From Bacillota bacterium (GTDB taxonomy: Bacteria > Bacillota > Bacilli > Alicyclobacillales > SLC66), in assembly GCA_021793015.1 (NCBI GenBank), contig JAJYTO010000011.1, positions 1 through 33,765 on the forward strand: 33,765 nucleotides of DNA, given 5' to 3'. The notes beneath the pieces are model-generated. The model was not told the origin of the DNA and did no database searches. It was given only the letters and a program-made list of their open reading frames with translations. The position numbers and the translations under genes are program-made. The first letter of the stretch is position 1. Each line of letters begins with the position of its first letter. Below, piece by piece: positions 16,199 through 25,600 of the stretch.

Positions 16199-16204
16199 AT
16201 TATA
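16199..16204 (-). promoter_or_regulatory. Possible -10 element of the toxin-antitoxin pair
   Basis: A perfect TATAAT on the minus strand lies between the end of the FAH direct repeat and the antitoxin ribosome site. No good -35 is found at 16-18 nt, so only the -10 is recorded. Its position suggests that the cassette carries its own promoter. Confidence 0.35.
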
Positions 16205-16228
16205 ACGAACTCCCAGCACAAAAATAAC

Positions 16229-16474
16229 TCCCGGCGCCAGCCTCAACCTTCCCGCCGGAAGCGGTTGGTCAGCCGACCAAGCTTCTCGACCTCAATGGTC
16301 ACCTCGTCGCCCTCTTTCAACCAAACCCGTTTCTCCGGAGGATAGCCAAGCACAACCCCCTCTGGAGTCCCCGTCAGGATGATGTCTCCAGGGTACAGGG
16401 TCATGTGCTCGGACACATAGCTCACAATCTCGCTGCAGGGGAAGATCATGTCCGCCGTCGTAGAGTTCTGCCGC
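16229..16474. repeat. Direct repeat shared with 15178-15424
   Basis: The intact-gene copy of the roughly 246-bp direct repeat. Coding bases 16243-16474 are identical in both copies; the outer edge has one small indel. The two copies are about 1050 bp apart in the same orientation, so recombination between them would remove the toxin-antitoxin genes and leave the FAH gene intact. Confidence 0.9.
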
Positions 16475-17145
16475 CGTTCGCCGTTCACATCGCACGTGAT
16501 CCGCAACGCGTTCGGATCGCCCACCTCGTCAGCCGTCACAAGATAGGGGCCCAGTGGGCTGAACCCGTCGCATGATTTGCCCAACAGCCACTGGTGCGTC
16601 TTAAACTGCAAGTCCCGCGCAGAAATATCGTTCACATTGCAGTAGCCAAACACATGCTGGAGCGACCTTTGGGCAGGCACGCGCTTCGCCACACTGCCGA
16701 TGACCACCGCCAATTCGGCTTCGTAATCCACCTGATCCGAATTGAAGGGCAAAGCAATCACGTCGCCATGCGCCGCCACTGTATTGTTGAACTTGCTGAA
16801 CAAAATCGGCGTGGATGGAATCGGCATGTTCGATTCCATGGCATGCTTGCGATAGTTCGTGCCGATACAAATGATTTTGCCCGGATCCGGCACGCACGGT
16901 CCGAGCCGCAACTGCTCTTCAGACAGCCACAGATCATCCCCATCCCCATCGCCGACGGCGCGCGCGCGGAGCATCTCCAGCGCGGACAGCGCCTCCGCAC
17001 CCCCCTGGATCACTTCCTCCATGTGTTCCGGCGCATCGGCGGATTGCGCGCGCTGTTTGGCCGCACTGACGTCCAGTACGCCCCGATCCGTTTTGATTCC
17101 CAAGCGCAGTCCATCCTGCGCTCGATAGGTAAGCAGTTTCAACAT
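16243..17145 (-). CDS. Fumarylacetoacetate hydrolase (FAH) family protein
   Basis: A 300-residue protein of the FAH/2-keto-4-pentenoate hydratase family. The conserved core begins at IICIGTNYRKHA (residues 91-102). Metal ligands are Glu142 and Glu144 in VDYEAELAVVIG and Asp173 in VNDISARDLQ, followed by KSCDGFSPLGPYLVT and the C-terminal GDIILTGTPEGV. Such enzymes cleave C-C bonds of 2,4-diketo acids. Next to an SDR and an aldehyde dehydrogenase stub it could be a 2,4-diketo-3-deoxy-sugar-acid hydrolase, as in bacterial L-rhamnose or L-fucose oxidation. The start is ATG 17145 with AGGAGG close upstream. Its last 77 codons are duplicated downstream. Confidence 0.9.
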   Translation of the reverse strand: MLKLLTYRAQDGLRLGIKTDRGVLDVSAAKQRAQSADAPEHMEEVIQGGAEALSALEMLRARAVGDGDGDDLWLSEEQLRLGPCVPDPGKIICIGTNYRKHAMESNMPIPSTPILFSKFNNTVAAHGDVIALPFNSDQVDYEAELAVVIGSVAKRVPAQRSLQHVFGYCNVNDISARDLQFKTHQWLLGKSCDGFSPLGPYLVTADEVGDPNALRITCDVNGERRQNSTTADMIFPCSEIVSYVSEHMTLYPGDIILTGTPEGVVLGYPPEKRVWLKEGDEVTIEVEKLGRLTNRFRREG

Positions 17146-17253
17146 GAACTCCTCCTATTCCCGAAAATTGCCGCAGGCGCATTTTCTTTCCGGTTGGTGG
17201 TGTCGCGTCAGCGCCCAGAAAGTCCATTCCTGAAATATCGGCCGCCCGTGCTT

Positions 17254-17347
17254 GCCAGGACGGATCGTGCAAGCCGCTGCCGCTCAGACAGCCGCGGCCT
17301 AAGGGCCGCTAATACTCGCCGCAACGACTTGCACGATCCGTCCTGGC
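17254..17347. repeat. Long inverted repeat with 20-bp perfect arms
   Basis: Bases 17254-17273 are the exact reverse complement of 17328-17347, with core GGACGGATCGTGC. The 54-nt loop contains a smaller hairpin GCGGCC-TAAG-GGCCGC. The left arm and the following bases recur at 1711-1751. It may be a MITE-like or REP-like element; no reading frame was recognised inside it. Confidence 0.7.
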
Positions 17348-17364
17348 GAGTTATTTCCGTTCTT

Positions 17365-17390
17365 CCGATGCCGCCTTGCGGCGCCATCGG
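17365..17390. terminator. Hairpin between the SDR and FAH genes
   Basis: CCGATG (17365-17370) pairs with CATCGG (17385-17390), and the stem continues, after a mismatch, with CGCC and GGCG around a TTGC loop. There is no long T-tract. With the neighbouring inverted repeats it makes the SDR-FAH interval (17146-17454) highly structured, which could reduce read-through between the genes. Confidence 0.35.
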
Positions 17391-17399
17391 AATCGGGCC

Positions 17400-17457
17400 T
17401 AGGGGACATGTGATAAACCGAAATTTGGCAGGCGCGGACTTTATCACATGTCCTCTA
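17400..17457. mobile_element. MITE-like inverted-repeat element, short copy
   Basis: The same CTAG-bounded terminal repeats as at 8031-8181 (GGGGACATGTGATAAA and TTTATCACATGTCCTC) surround only about 24 bp, including the shared GGCAGGCGC. It looks like an internally deleted version of the longer element. As in the longer copy, the terminal TAG is the stop codon of the adjoining minus-strand gene, here the SDR. Confidence 0.65.
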
Positions 17458-18228
17458 GGCCATTTTGCCGAATGTGACGCCGCCGTCCACATAGAGCGGC
17501 GCGCCCATCACAAACCTGGACTCATCCGAGGCAAGAAAGAGCGCAGCATGGGCCACATCCTCCGGCCGCCCCAAATCCCCGCTGAGCTGCCGCTGTTTGA
17601 TCGAATTCAGGGCCGCTGTGGGGTCGCTGTAGGAAGACTTGAGATACCCCTCCACAAAAGGCGTCAATATGGTGCCCGGCAACAGCGCGTTCACGCGAAT
17701 GTTGTAAGGCGCATAGTCGACCTGCATGGACTTTGTGAGCGCCAGCACCGCCCCTTTCGTAGCGGAGTACACCGCTCTTCTCATCAGTCCGATCTCCGCC
17801 ACGCAGGAAGACATGTTGATGATATTCCCGCTCTTTCGTTCCATCATGCCAGGCAGCGCCGCCTTGCTTGTCAGGAATACGCCTCTCAAATTGACGCTGA
17901 CGACATGATCCCAGAGTTCCTCGCTCGTTTCATGCAGCGAACCCACGCCCGAAACGCCCGCGTTGTTAAACAGCACATCGATGCGGCCGTATGAATCCAC
18001 GGCGTGAGCCACCATCTTCTGAACCTGCGCCGCGTCCGTGACATCCGCCTGGACGAAGGCGGCCTCCCCGCCGTTGTCCCTGATCTCTTCGACGGTCTCC
18101 CGGCCCCGCTCCGCACTCACATCGGCCACCACCACCTGCGCGCCTTCGCGGGCAAAGAGCAAAGCCGCACTCTTGCCGATGCCCGATCCAGATCCCGTGA
18201 TCAGCGCCACTTTCCCCGACAATCTCAA
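17455..18228 (-). CDS. SDR-family dehydrogenase
   Basis: A 257-residue classical short-chain dehydrogenase/reductase. The NAD(P) motif TGSGSGIG is at residues 11-18, Asp36 after the second strand (VVVAD) favours NAD, NNAG is at 88-91, and the catalytic residues are Ser140 or 141, Tyr154 and Lys158 (YSATK). The C-terminal VDGGVTFGK is typical. It starts with TTG at 18228, with GAGGAG upstream. Neighbours (FAH hydrolase downstream, aldehyde dehydrogenase stub upstream) suggest oxidation of a 2-keto-3-deoxy sugar acid, but the substrate cannot be read directly. Its stop codon falls within the terminal CTAG of the adjoining inverted-repeat element. Confidence 0.92.
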   Translation of the reverse strand: MRLSGKVALITGSGSGIGKSAALLFAREGAQVVVADVSAERGRETVEEIRDNGGEAAFVQADVTDAAQVQKMVAHAVDSYGRIDVLFNNAGVSGVGSLHETSEELWDHVVSVNLRGVFLTSKAALPGMMERKSGNIINMSSCVAEIGLMRRAVYSATKGAVLALTKSMQVDYAPYNIRVNALLPGTILTPFVEGYLKSSYSDPTAALNSIKQRQLSGDLGRPEDVAHAALFLASDESRFVMGAPLYVDGGVTFGKMA

Positions 18229-18262
18229 CGCGCGTCATCTCCTCTTTACGCCATCGACACGA

Positions 18263-18574
18263 TCACTGTGGAATCACATGATTCAGCACGATCGTTTTTC
18301 CCTGCGTGAACTCTTCGATCGTGTTTAACAGACTCCCTCTTCCCATCCCACTCTGCTTCCATCCGCCAAACGGCACGTTCCCCGGCCGGAAAGCCGGCGT
18401 GCCGTTGATGACGACGCCTCCCACCTCCAGCCTGCGGGCGAGATGAAACGCCAGTTGCAGATCGTTTGTAAAAATGCCAGCCTGCAGGCCAAAATGGGTG
18501 TCGTTCGAAATCCTGATCATGTCATTGCTGTCCTTGACACGACAGAGAGGCGCGACCGGACCTTTTTTATTCAT
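18263..18574 (-). pseudogene. Aldehyde dehydrogenase, C-terminal fragment
   Basis: About 103 codons encode only the C-terminal fifth of an aldehyde dehydrogenase: GPVAPL, then NDTHFGLQAGIFTNDLQLA, LEVGGVVINGTPAFR and PFGGWKQSGMGRGS, ending shortly after EEFTQGKTIVLNH. The catalytic cysteine and most of the NAD domain (normally about 380 further residues) are absent. Homology stops near 18570, where an unrelated small gene overlaps, so this is a deletion or rearrangement junction. The stub most resembles lactaldehyde/GAPDH-type enzymes. It is probably non-functional. Confidence 0.85.
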
Positions 18575-18713
18575 TCCGCTTCATCCTCGAAAAGAAAGCG
18601 GTTATCGATGCAGGTATACAGATGCCAAATGCAACCAACCACTTATCTGTGAATAATCCAATAAACACTGCACCTAGTACGCCCAGGGAAACAGATAGAA
18701 CTAGTTTCCTCAT
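18567..18713 (-). CDS. Small membrane protein, 48 residues
   Basis: ATG at 18713 is preceded by GGGGAGG at a suitable distance. The frame encodes 48 residues: a basic N-terminus (MRKLV), two hydrophobic segments split by TDKW, and a basic tail ending RMKRNE. Two short transmembrane helices are likely. The stop overlaps the beginning of the aldehyde dehydrogenase stub, so the gene may have been brought in by the rearrangement that truncated it. No family is recognised. Confidence 0.5.
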   Translation of the reverse strand: MRKLVLSVSLGVLGAVFIGLFTDKWLVAFGICIPASITAFFSRMKRNE

Positions 18714-18794
18714 TTCTCTAGCCTCCCCAAATGAACGTAGTCTCTCGGCGGTGATTCCTCCCTCCGTCTCGCATTTCGTGGCTAAGGAAAAGCG

Positions 18795-18840
18795 CGAACG
18801 GTTCGTTCATTATTATACGCACCCTGCATCTTCTCATAAA
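18795..18840 (-). promoter_or_regulatory. Possible promoter and operator of the 48-residue gene
   Basis: A perfect TATAAT (18812-18817) has a weak TTTATG (18835-18840) 17 nt upstream on the minus strand. Just downstream, CGAACGGTTCG (18795-18805) is an 11-bp palindrome placed where a repressor would block initiation. A second CGTATAATAA is at about 18937-18946. The rest of 18714-18990 shows no convincing gene. Confidence 0.35.
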
Positions 18841-18991
18841 CACAGGTCGCCGCCACAGCGCTACGAAAACCACCTGCGCCCCACTGACTGCGCGGTCGCC
18901 TAACCCGACACTCCCAATGCACCATGTCCTCGCTTCGTTTATTATACGACCTTTGGAACCGATTTCCTCTATATGTGGTGGATTGGGGGAC

Positions 18992-19010
18992 AAAAAATCG
19001 CCCGAAGGCG
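18992..19010 (-). terminator. Short UUCG hairpin with T-tract
   Basis: On the minus strand CGCC-TTCG-GGCG is followed by A and six T. The stem is only 4 bp but has a stable tetraloop. It would end transcripts arriving from the small gene at 19168-19272. Confidence 0.5.
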
Positions 19011-19140
19011 GTTTGTAAACGGGACTCGACGATTTTCTTTTCGCCGATCATTGAATGGAATCGATGGACGTTGTATAGTATAGATATCAAGCGGGGCCAT
19101 GCAGCTTCGTTTATGTGAGAGGCAACGAAAAACGCTTACC

Positions 19141-19167
19141 GAACGACCGTCGGGCAAACGGTCGTTC
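19141..19167. terminator. Strong bidirectional-type terminator hairpin
   Basis: GAACGACCGT and ACGGTCGTTC form a 10-bp perfect stem with a 7-nt loop. T-rich sequence follows on the plus strand within a few bases and, more distantly, on the minus strand. It begins right after the stop codon of the 34-residue gene on the minus strand. Confidence 0.6.
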
Positions 19168-19272
19168 TTACTTTTTCCGCCGCCCAGAAAGAACCCGAAC
19201 CACTGTCACGCCCGCCACGATCGCTAAACTTGCAACCGCCTTGGTCACTGTCAAATGTAGGTCCACTCGCAT
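19168..19272 (-). CDS. Very small membrane protein, 34 residues
   Basis: ATG at 19272 has GGGGGTGG a few nt upstream and encodes 34 residues: a single hydrophobic helix (KAVASLAIVAGVTVVRVL) and a strongly basic C-terminus (SGRRKK). The stop is immediately followed by a terminator hairpin. This resembles single-pass small proteins or toxin-like peptides in general layout, but no family is recognised. It sits between the small 48-residue gene and the amylase, on the same strand. Confidence 0.5.
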   Translation of the reverse strand: MRVDLHLTVTKAVASLAIVAGVTVVRVLSGRRKK

Positions 19273-19457
19273 TTGCCACCCCCTTCCGCAGGAAAGTTGG
19301 AGCAAACCCTCCTTTCCATACGAAGCCGCATAGCCCCACGGCGAGGGTGGCGATTCAACAAAACCGGAACAAAACTCGTCCGCTTGATCCCTCTATTCTA
19401 CCAGTTTGTATGATAGAATTCACCAAGCCGGGTCACGCAGGAGTAGAGACTTACAAC

Positions 19458-19482
19458 AAAAAAGCGCCCCCGAAGGAGCGCT
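19458..19482 (-). terminator. Rho-independent terminator of the amylase gene
   Basis: On the minus strand an 8-bp stem with one mismatch (AGCGCTCC, TTCG loop, GGGGCGCT) is followed by six T. It lies about 120 bp downstream of the amylase stop codon. Confidence 0.8.
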
Positions 19483-19605
19483 AATTCATGACCGTTCGAT
19501 GATTTGACTGTCGGGAACGTCGGACAATGTTCGCACCACATCACCGCCATCTCTTGTGGCGTTCCAACACAAACTCCGATGCAGCTCATCCAAATTTTAA
19601 TCACA

Positions 19606-22600
19606 TCAGGACAGCGGAGGATACAGTGCCCACAAGCTGCCCGTCCATTCGCTGCGAATACCCGCGCGCCGTAACGCCTGCATCACGTACCAGATCGGCA
19701 TGTACGTCGTCAAGTTCCCGTGCCTTGGATCCTCTGCCACCATACCGGGCACTGACTCCACAGGAGTGCCATTGAGCGTGATCGCCGTGTTCCTCTTCCC
19801 AAGCGGCTGCGCGCCGCTGAGATTCACGGCGTGACCGGTCGTCATCGCCCACTGCTTACCGTTCCACGCACTCTGGATACCCGCCTGATCCAGCACCTTC
19901 ATGATGTACCAGATTGGCATGTAGGTCGTCTTGATACCGGAGATCGGATCGGTCTTTACAAATGCCGTGTATGGATGCGGTTCTCCGTTCCATGTGATCT
20001 CCCGCTGATTGAATGGAATCAACATGGGCCGAGGGGTGAGGACGACCAGATCGGCGCTGTTTGTCAGCCGCACCGTCAGTTTCCCTTGTTCCACCTTCGC
20101 CGGCAATTGAGTCAACTTGCCATTTATCCACTCGTCCACCGCTGACCCGACCTGAATTTGCGGGTTGGTCACTGTCAGCTTCAGCGCAAACCCAAGTCTC
20201 GAATAGCGCACGCCGAAGGCCGATGTCACGATAGTCTTGTTCGGCACGTTAATGGAAACGTTCGAGACGGACGCCGTTTTCTCACTCGTTATTGTGAGCA
20301 TATCGCTGCCAGGCACCGTCTGTGATGACGCAACGGACACCGTGAGTTGCGAGTGACCCACAGTCAACGTATTCGAACCGCCTGCCGTCGCAAGGATCAG
20401 CCGCGCTCCTGTCGAAAAGGGTTCTGTCGGCGCCACCGGAATCACAGGAATTTTTGGGTGCGTAACTGTTGGCGCCCCAGCATTGCCCGGGATAGTGGGT
20501 GGCGTGGGTAGTACATCCACTGCGATATGGTTCGAAATCCCGTACACGCTTGCCGTCACCGTGACCGGAGTCAGGGTTGTCTCAGAAGGCGCCTGCCAGT
20601 TCTCGCTAAATGCGCCAACGCCGTTTGTCGTCACCGTTTCGCTGGCCGTTCCCGAACCGCTCCAGGCACCGGCCGTACTGCTGAGCGTCACCGAGGCATT
20701 CGGAATCGCAACCTGTTGGCCACCAAACACCGTGCCCATTACCGTCTCCGACTGCCCCGACTGCACCGTGTACACCGCCTGCGCAACTGACACATTCGAC
20801 AATCCCAGGGTCATCGCGTCTGCCGCTCTTGGTACGGTCGTCACCGACACTGGTGCGCTTGGGGGAGACGATACGCCCTGTGCAGTGAGCGCACTAACGG
20901 TGAATGTGTAAGGCGTGTTCGGTGTCAACCCCGTCACATCATAGGTGGTCTTCATCACGTTCGTAGCAATCGGCGCCGTTCTACCATTTTCAAACACATC
21001 ATACGATGCGGCATTTGCCACGCCGTTCCATGACAACGTCGCACCGGTTGCGATCGTAGCCGTCGCCTGCACGTTCGTGGGAACACCAGGCGCATTCGTT
21101 GGCAAAGGCAACACATCCACCGCGACATGATTCGTGATTCCGCCCACGGACGCTGTCACCGTGATCGGTGTCAGCGAAGTCTCTGTAGGTGCTAGCCATT
21201 GTCCGGTAAATGCCCCGTACACGTTAGCCGTCACCGTTTCGCTGCCCGTTCCCGGACCGCTCCAAGCGCCGGCCGTACTGCTGAGCGTCACTGAAGCATT
21301 CGGGATCACAACCTGGTGGGCTCCAAACACCGTGCCCGTCACCGTCACCGGCTGCCCCGATTGGACCGTGTACACCGCCTGCGTGACCGATATGTTCGAC
21401 AACCCCAGAGTCACCGCATCTGCCGCACTCGGCAGGGTCGTTACAGACACTGGTGCGCTTGGGGGAGACGATACGCCTTGTGCAGTGAGCGCACTAACGG
21501 TGAATGTGTAAGGCGTGTTCGGCGTCAAACCCGTCACATCATAGGTAGCCTTCATCACATTCGTGGCCATCGGCGCCGTTCTTCCATTTTCAAACACATC
21601 GTATGACGCGGCGTCTGTCACACCGTTCCACGACAGTGTCGTGTCGGTTGCGGTCGTGTCTGTCACATGCACGTTCGTAGGTACGCCAAGCGCGGTGGCT
21701 GCACCACTGAGCGAATAATTGTCCTCATTTTCCGCTGCAACCCTGTAGACGCTCGAACTGTTCCCCGCAACTGTCGTGTTAACAGTTGTCCCCCCGCCGT
21801 TCCCTGGCACGGTCTGTACCAACGAATAGCCGCCGGCGCTGTTCAACTGATACACATCGTATTGGGACGCGTAGGGCAACGCACGCCAACTCAGCATATT
21901 GCCGGTCTCCGTGGCCGTTTGCGCCACAGAACCCATGGTCAAATTGGCCGCCGGAATGGTCGATGCGTTGGAGACCACGGCGCCTGCGGCGGTCATGGCC
22001 GTCACCTTCACTTGCACTGCCTCTGCACCGCGCAAAGCCGTGATATCCTTGGACAACTGACTGGCCGGCAGGACACCTCCAACTGGTTGCCATTGACCGC
22101 TGACGTTTTGCTCATTCACCTGATACCCAGTGGCACTTGCCACGGGCGTCCACGACAGATCCGTTCCCGTTCCGATATTTTGCATGTATGCCACGGGCGC
22201 TGACGTGGTGACCAAAATCGCGCCCTGGTAGGCGGCCAGATTCATCTGGATGGCGCCATTTTGAACGGTGTACCACTGATTGTTCAACTCATCAAGCAAC
22301 CGCGCGCCGTCCGCTACGGTTCCATTGACCGGAATGCTCACCGCAGCGGGACTGGCTGAATTGTTCAACACCTCGATCGCGGAAGCGTTTTGCGCCGGAT
22401 CGCCAAACACGTCCGCACCGCCTGTGATCGTCCTCGCAAATGCATACACGCCGCCCTGCTCGTACAAGGGTGCGAACGCACCCGTTTGCAGCACGGGATT
22501 GGCGTTGCGAATGGCCCCCAATTTGCGGTAGTGATTCAGCAACACTTCATTGGCATGCCCCCATGGATACGTCTGCCGGTTCAACGGATCCTTGTATCCG

Positions 22601-25600
22601 GTGACGCCCGCTTCATCCCCGTACCAGATGGTGGGTGCGCCCGGGAAACCGAATTGGAAGTCCGACACAAGTTTGAGTTTCTCAATGCCCAATTGCTGCT
22701 GCGCAGCCGTCGGCTGCCATGTCGCCTGCGCAAACGGCGTCATTCCGCTGGGGCTCGGGGCTCCTTCAAGCACCGTGAAAATTCTCATGGTGTCCTGCGA
22801 ATCGACGAGGTTCATCATCGCGTAAAACGATTGCAACGGGTATTCGCTGTACAGTCGCATCAAACGCTGGTTAAACCCGGATGCATTGACCGCCTGGTGC
22901 GTCTCATTGCCGTCGTTGTAGTTGCCTCGGAAAAAGTCCAGCACCGCATTGCGGAACTGATAGTTCATTACAGAATCAAATGTTTGACCCGTCAGCCAAT
23001 TGGTGCCGCTCGGGGTGCTTCCGGGGTCGTTGCTTGCATTGTTCCAGATCTCTCCGATGATCGCCGCATTGGGATCAACGGATTTCACGGCCTTGCGAAA
23101 TGCAGACCACCACGGCACATTGAAGTTGAAGTTATCCGCCGAGTCAAGTCGATAGCCGCTCGCTCCCTGCGAAAGCCAATATTTGGCCACCGAGTTTTGA
23201 CCGCCGTACACAAAGTTCTGGTAACTCTTGCTGTTCGTGTTGGTTAACGGCAGCGTGTCATACCCAAACCAAGAATTGTAGGGCACGGCGGGATTGCCCG
23301 TCCACTGAAACCAATTGTAATACGGGGACTTCACACTCGGATTTTGATACTCCTGCCAAGCGCCTACGGAATTGTAATTGCCGAATTTATTGAAATAGAC
23401 GCTGTTGCTGCCTGTGTCTTCAAAGGCCACATCGAGAATGACATGCATGCCCCTGGCCTTGGCGGCTTGGATCAGGTTCAAATAATCCTGAAGCGTACCG
23501 AATCCCGGATCGATTTGCATGAAGTTGCCCGTGTTGTACTTGTGGACAGAATCCGCCTGAAAGATCGGCGTCAGATACAACGTGTTGACACCCAGGCTTT
23601 TGAGATAGTCGAGTTTGTACTCGATACCGCGCAGGTTGCCGCCAAAAAAATCCATGTTCCACTGCCCGTTTCCACGCAACTTGAGTTCCTGTTGATAGTT
23701 TGGCGTGCCGGGCGTCGCGGTGATCGCCGGATCGTAGGGGAGCGATGACCAGTGCTTATGGAACTCGATCGGCACCAATCCCTCTTGCCCGTTTGCCAAG
23801 GTGCCGACGGCTTTTTGCGTGTTCGGATTCTCGTTGATCGCGAGATTCCCGTTGAAGAAACGATCCGGGAAAATCTCGTAGATCACCGCATGCTTGAGCC
23901 AATTGGGCGTTTGAAAGGACGGTTCATACGTGCTGATCTGATAGCTCGGTCCACTTGCCGATACGCTGGGTTGACCCACTCCCTCCAGTTGTGAACTGTT
24001 GTCGTCGTAATACAGCGTCTGTCCATCGTACGTGACCTTGAACTGATACCACATCGTCCCCAAGGCGCTGACATCGGATGCCGGGATGGTTGCTTGCCAC
24101 CACGAGTAGTTCGCGGCGACATCGCCCGTCGCCGCAGTAATCGCGCTGTCAGACATGGTCACTGGTTGCATCGCAATATCCGTCTCGTTGGGATTTCCGG
24201 CGGCGTTCCACACGCGCACGGTCGCTGCGGAGAGCCCGATGGGTCCGCGCAAACGGAGCGTAATTGCCGTGCCGGTCGGCACCGCACCAAACGGCGAACG
24301 ATAGAACGAGCTGTATGAGTCGTGTTTCAAGGCGTTGAACCAGTAGGTTCCCGATCCGACAGCAAGCACGGTCGAACGGTTAAGTTCGGTATTGACAACG
24401 CCATTCGCGTCTTTTGCCTGCGTCGTCAGATTCACCGTGTATTGGCCGTTCGTCAAGCTGCTGGGCACCTGAAACTGAACCGTGCTGAATCCGGCATTCT
24501 CTCCTTGAACTGTTCCAGCGACTTGTCCCGCGCTATTGACGAATTGCACCGAGGTTGTTCCGCCGGAAAAATCACCGCTTGCGTCTGAGGCAGTAACCGT
24601 TGCGCCTGCGCCGGCCTGGAGAGCGGACAGGCTGACCCCGCCCGCCGGAATGGACAGATTGTTGTTCGTCGTATCGCTCGCCTGAAGACCGCTTCCCGTC
24701 AAACAGGCAAAGCTTTGCCCATCGGAGAGATCAAAGCGATACCAGATCGTGCCTCCATTTGACGCCGGAATGGTCGCCGTCCACAATTGATACGGTCCGA
24801 ATGTGGCGCCGGGCGTCATGGGCACTGTAAAACTCTTGTTTTGCGCCGTATCATAGTAGTTCAGCGTCGCCGATGTAAGATTGCCGCTAAACGCCCGGAA
24901 CCCCACGGTCACTGACGACCCCGGCGCCGGGCTTTGCGCACTGAGGTACGGCGAAGACTGGGAGGTAAATATGCCATCCCACTGAAGCGTATTGGCCGTC
25001 GTGTAGGGAGAGACCGTCACCGCCGCCGTTTCAGTCGCACTGCCCGTCGCAACGGTCAGCGTATAGTCGCCGGCGCCAATCCCCTGGTTGCCGCTTGGCA
25101 ACGTTATCGAGAGCGAAGTGGGGCTGTTCACCGTCATATCGCTTGTGAGATTCGTGGATCCGTTGGCCGCATCCGCAAGATGGACCGTCGTTTGGTCTTG
25201 AGAAAAACTCGTGCCAACCCCCGTAATCTGTAAGCTTGCCGACGCATATCCCGCCACGATCGAACTCGGAGCGACAGACACGCTCGCGGACGCGGCAGCG
25301 CCTTGAACCACTGTCATCGACAATGACTGCGTCGCCGATCCATTTTTCGCATCGGTCGCCTTGACGGTGAAAGCGAAAGTGCCTGCGGCTGAAGGCGTTC
25401 CAGTGATCGTTCCGTCCGAGGCCAGCGTGAGACCAGAAGGCAGTGCCCCCGACGCAAGCATCCACGTGTATGGATGCGCCCCGTCGGCAAAGTTGACGAG
25501 GGATGTCGCATAGGCGTCTCCAGTCGTCGCCCTTGGCAACTGTGCCGTTGATATCGTTGGAGCACTTGAAGAAGCACTGCTTGCCGACTGATAGGCGCTG

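Noticed and set aside
16594-17994. Long open frame on the plus strand (466 codons)
   Set aside because: It lies antisense to the FAH and SDR genes, has no family features and is rich in Arg and His, as expected of the complement of GC-rich coding sequence.
22390-23247. Open frame of 285 codons on the plus strand
   Set aside because: It lies antisense to the GH13 catalytic domain and has no family features.
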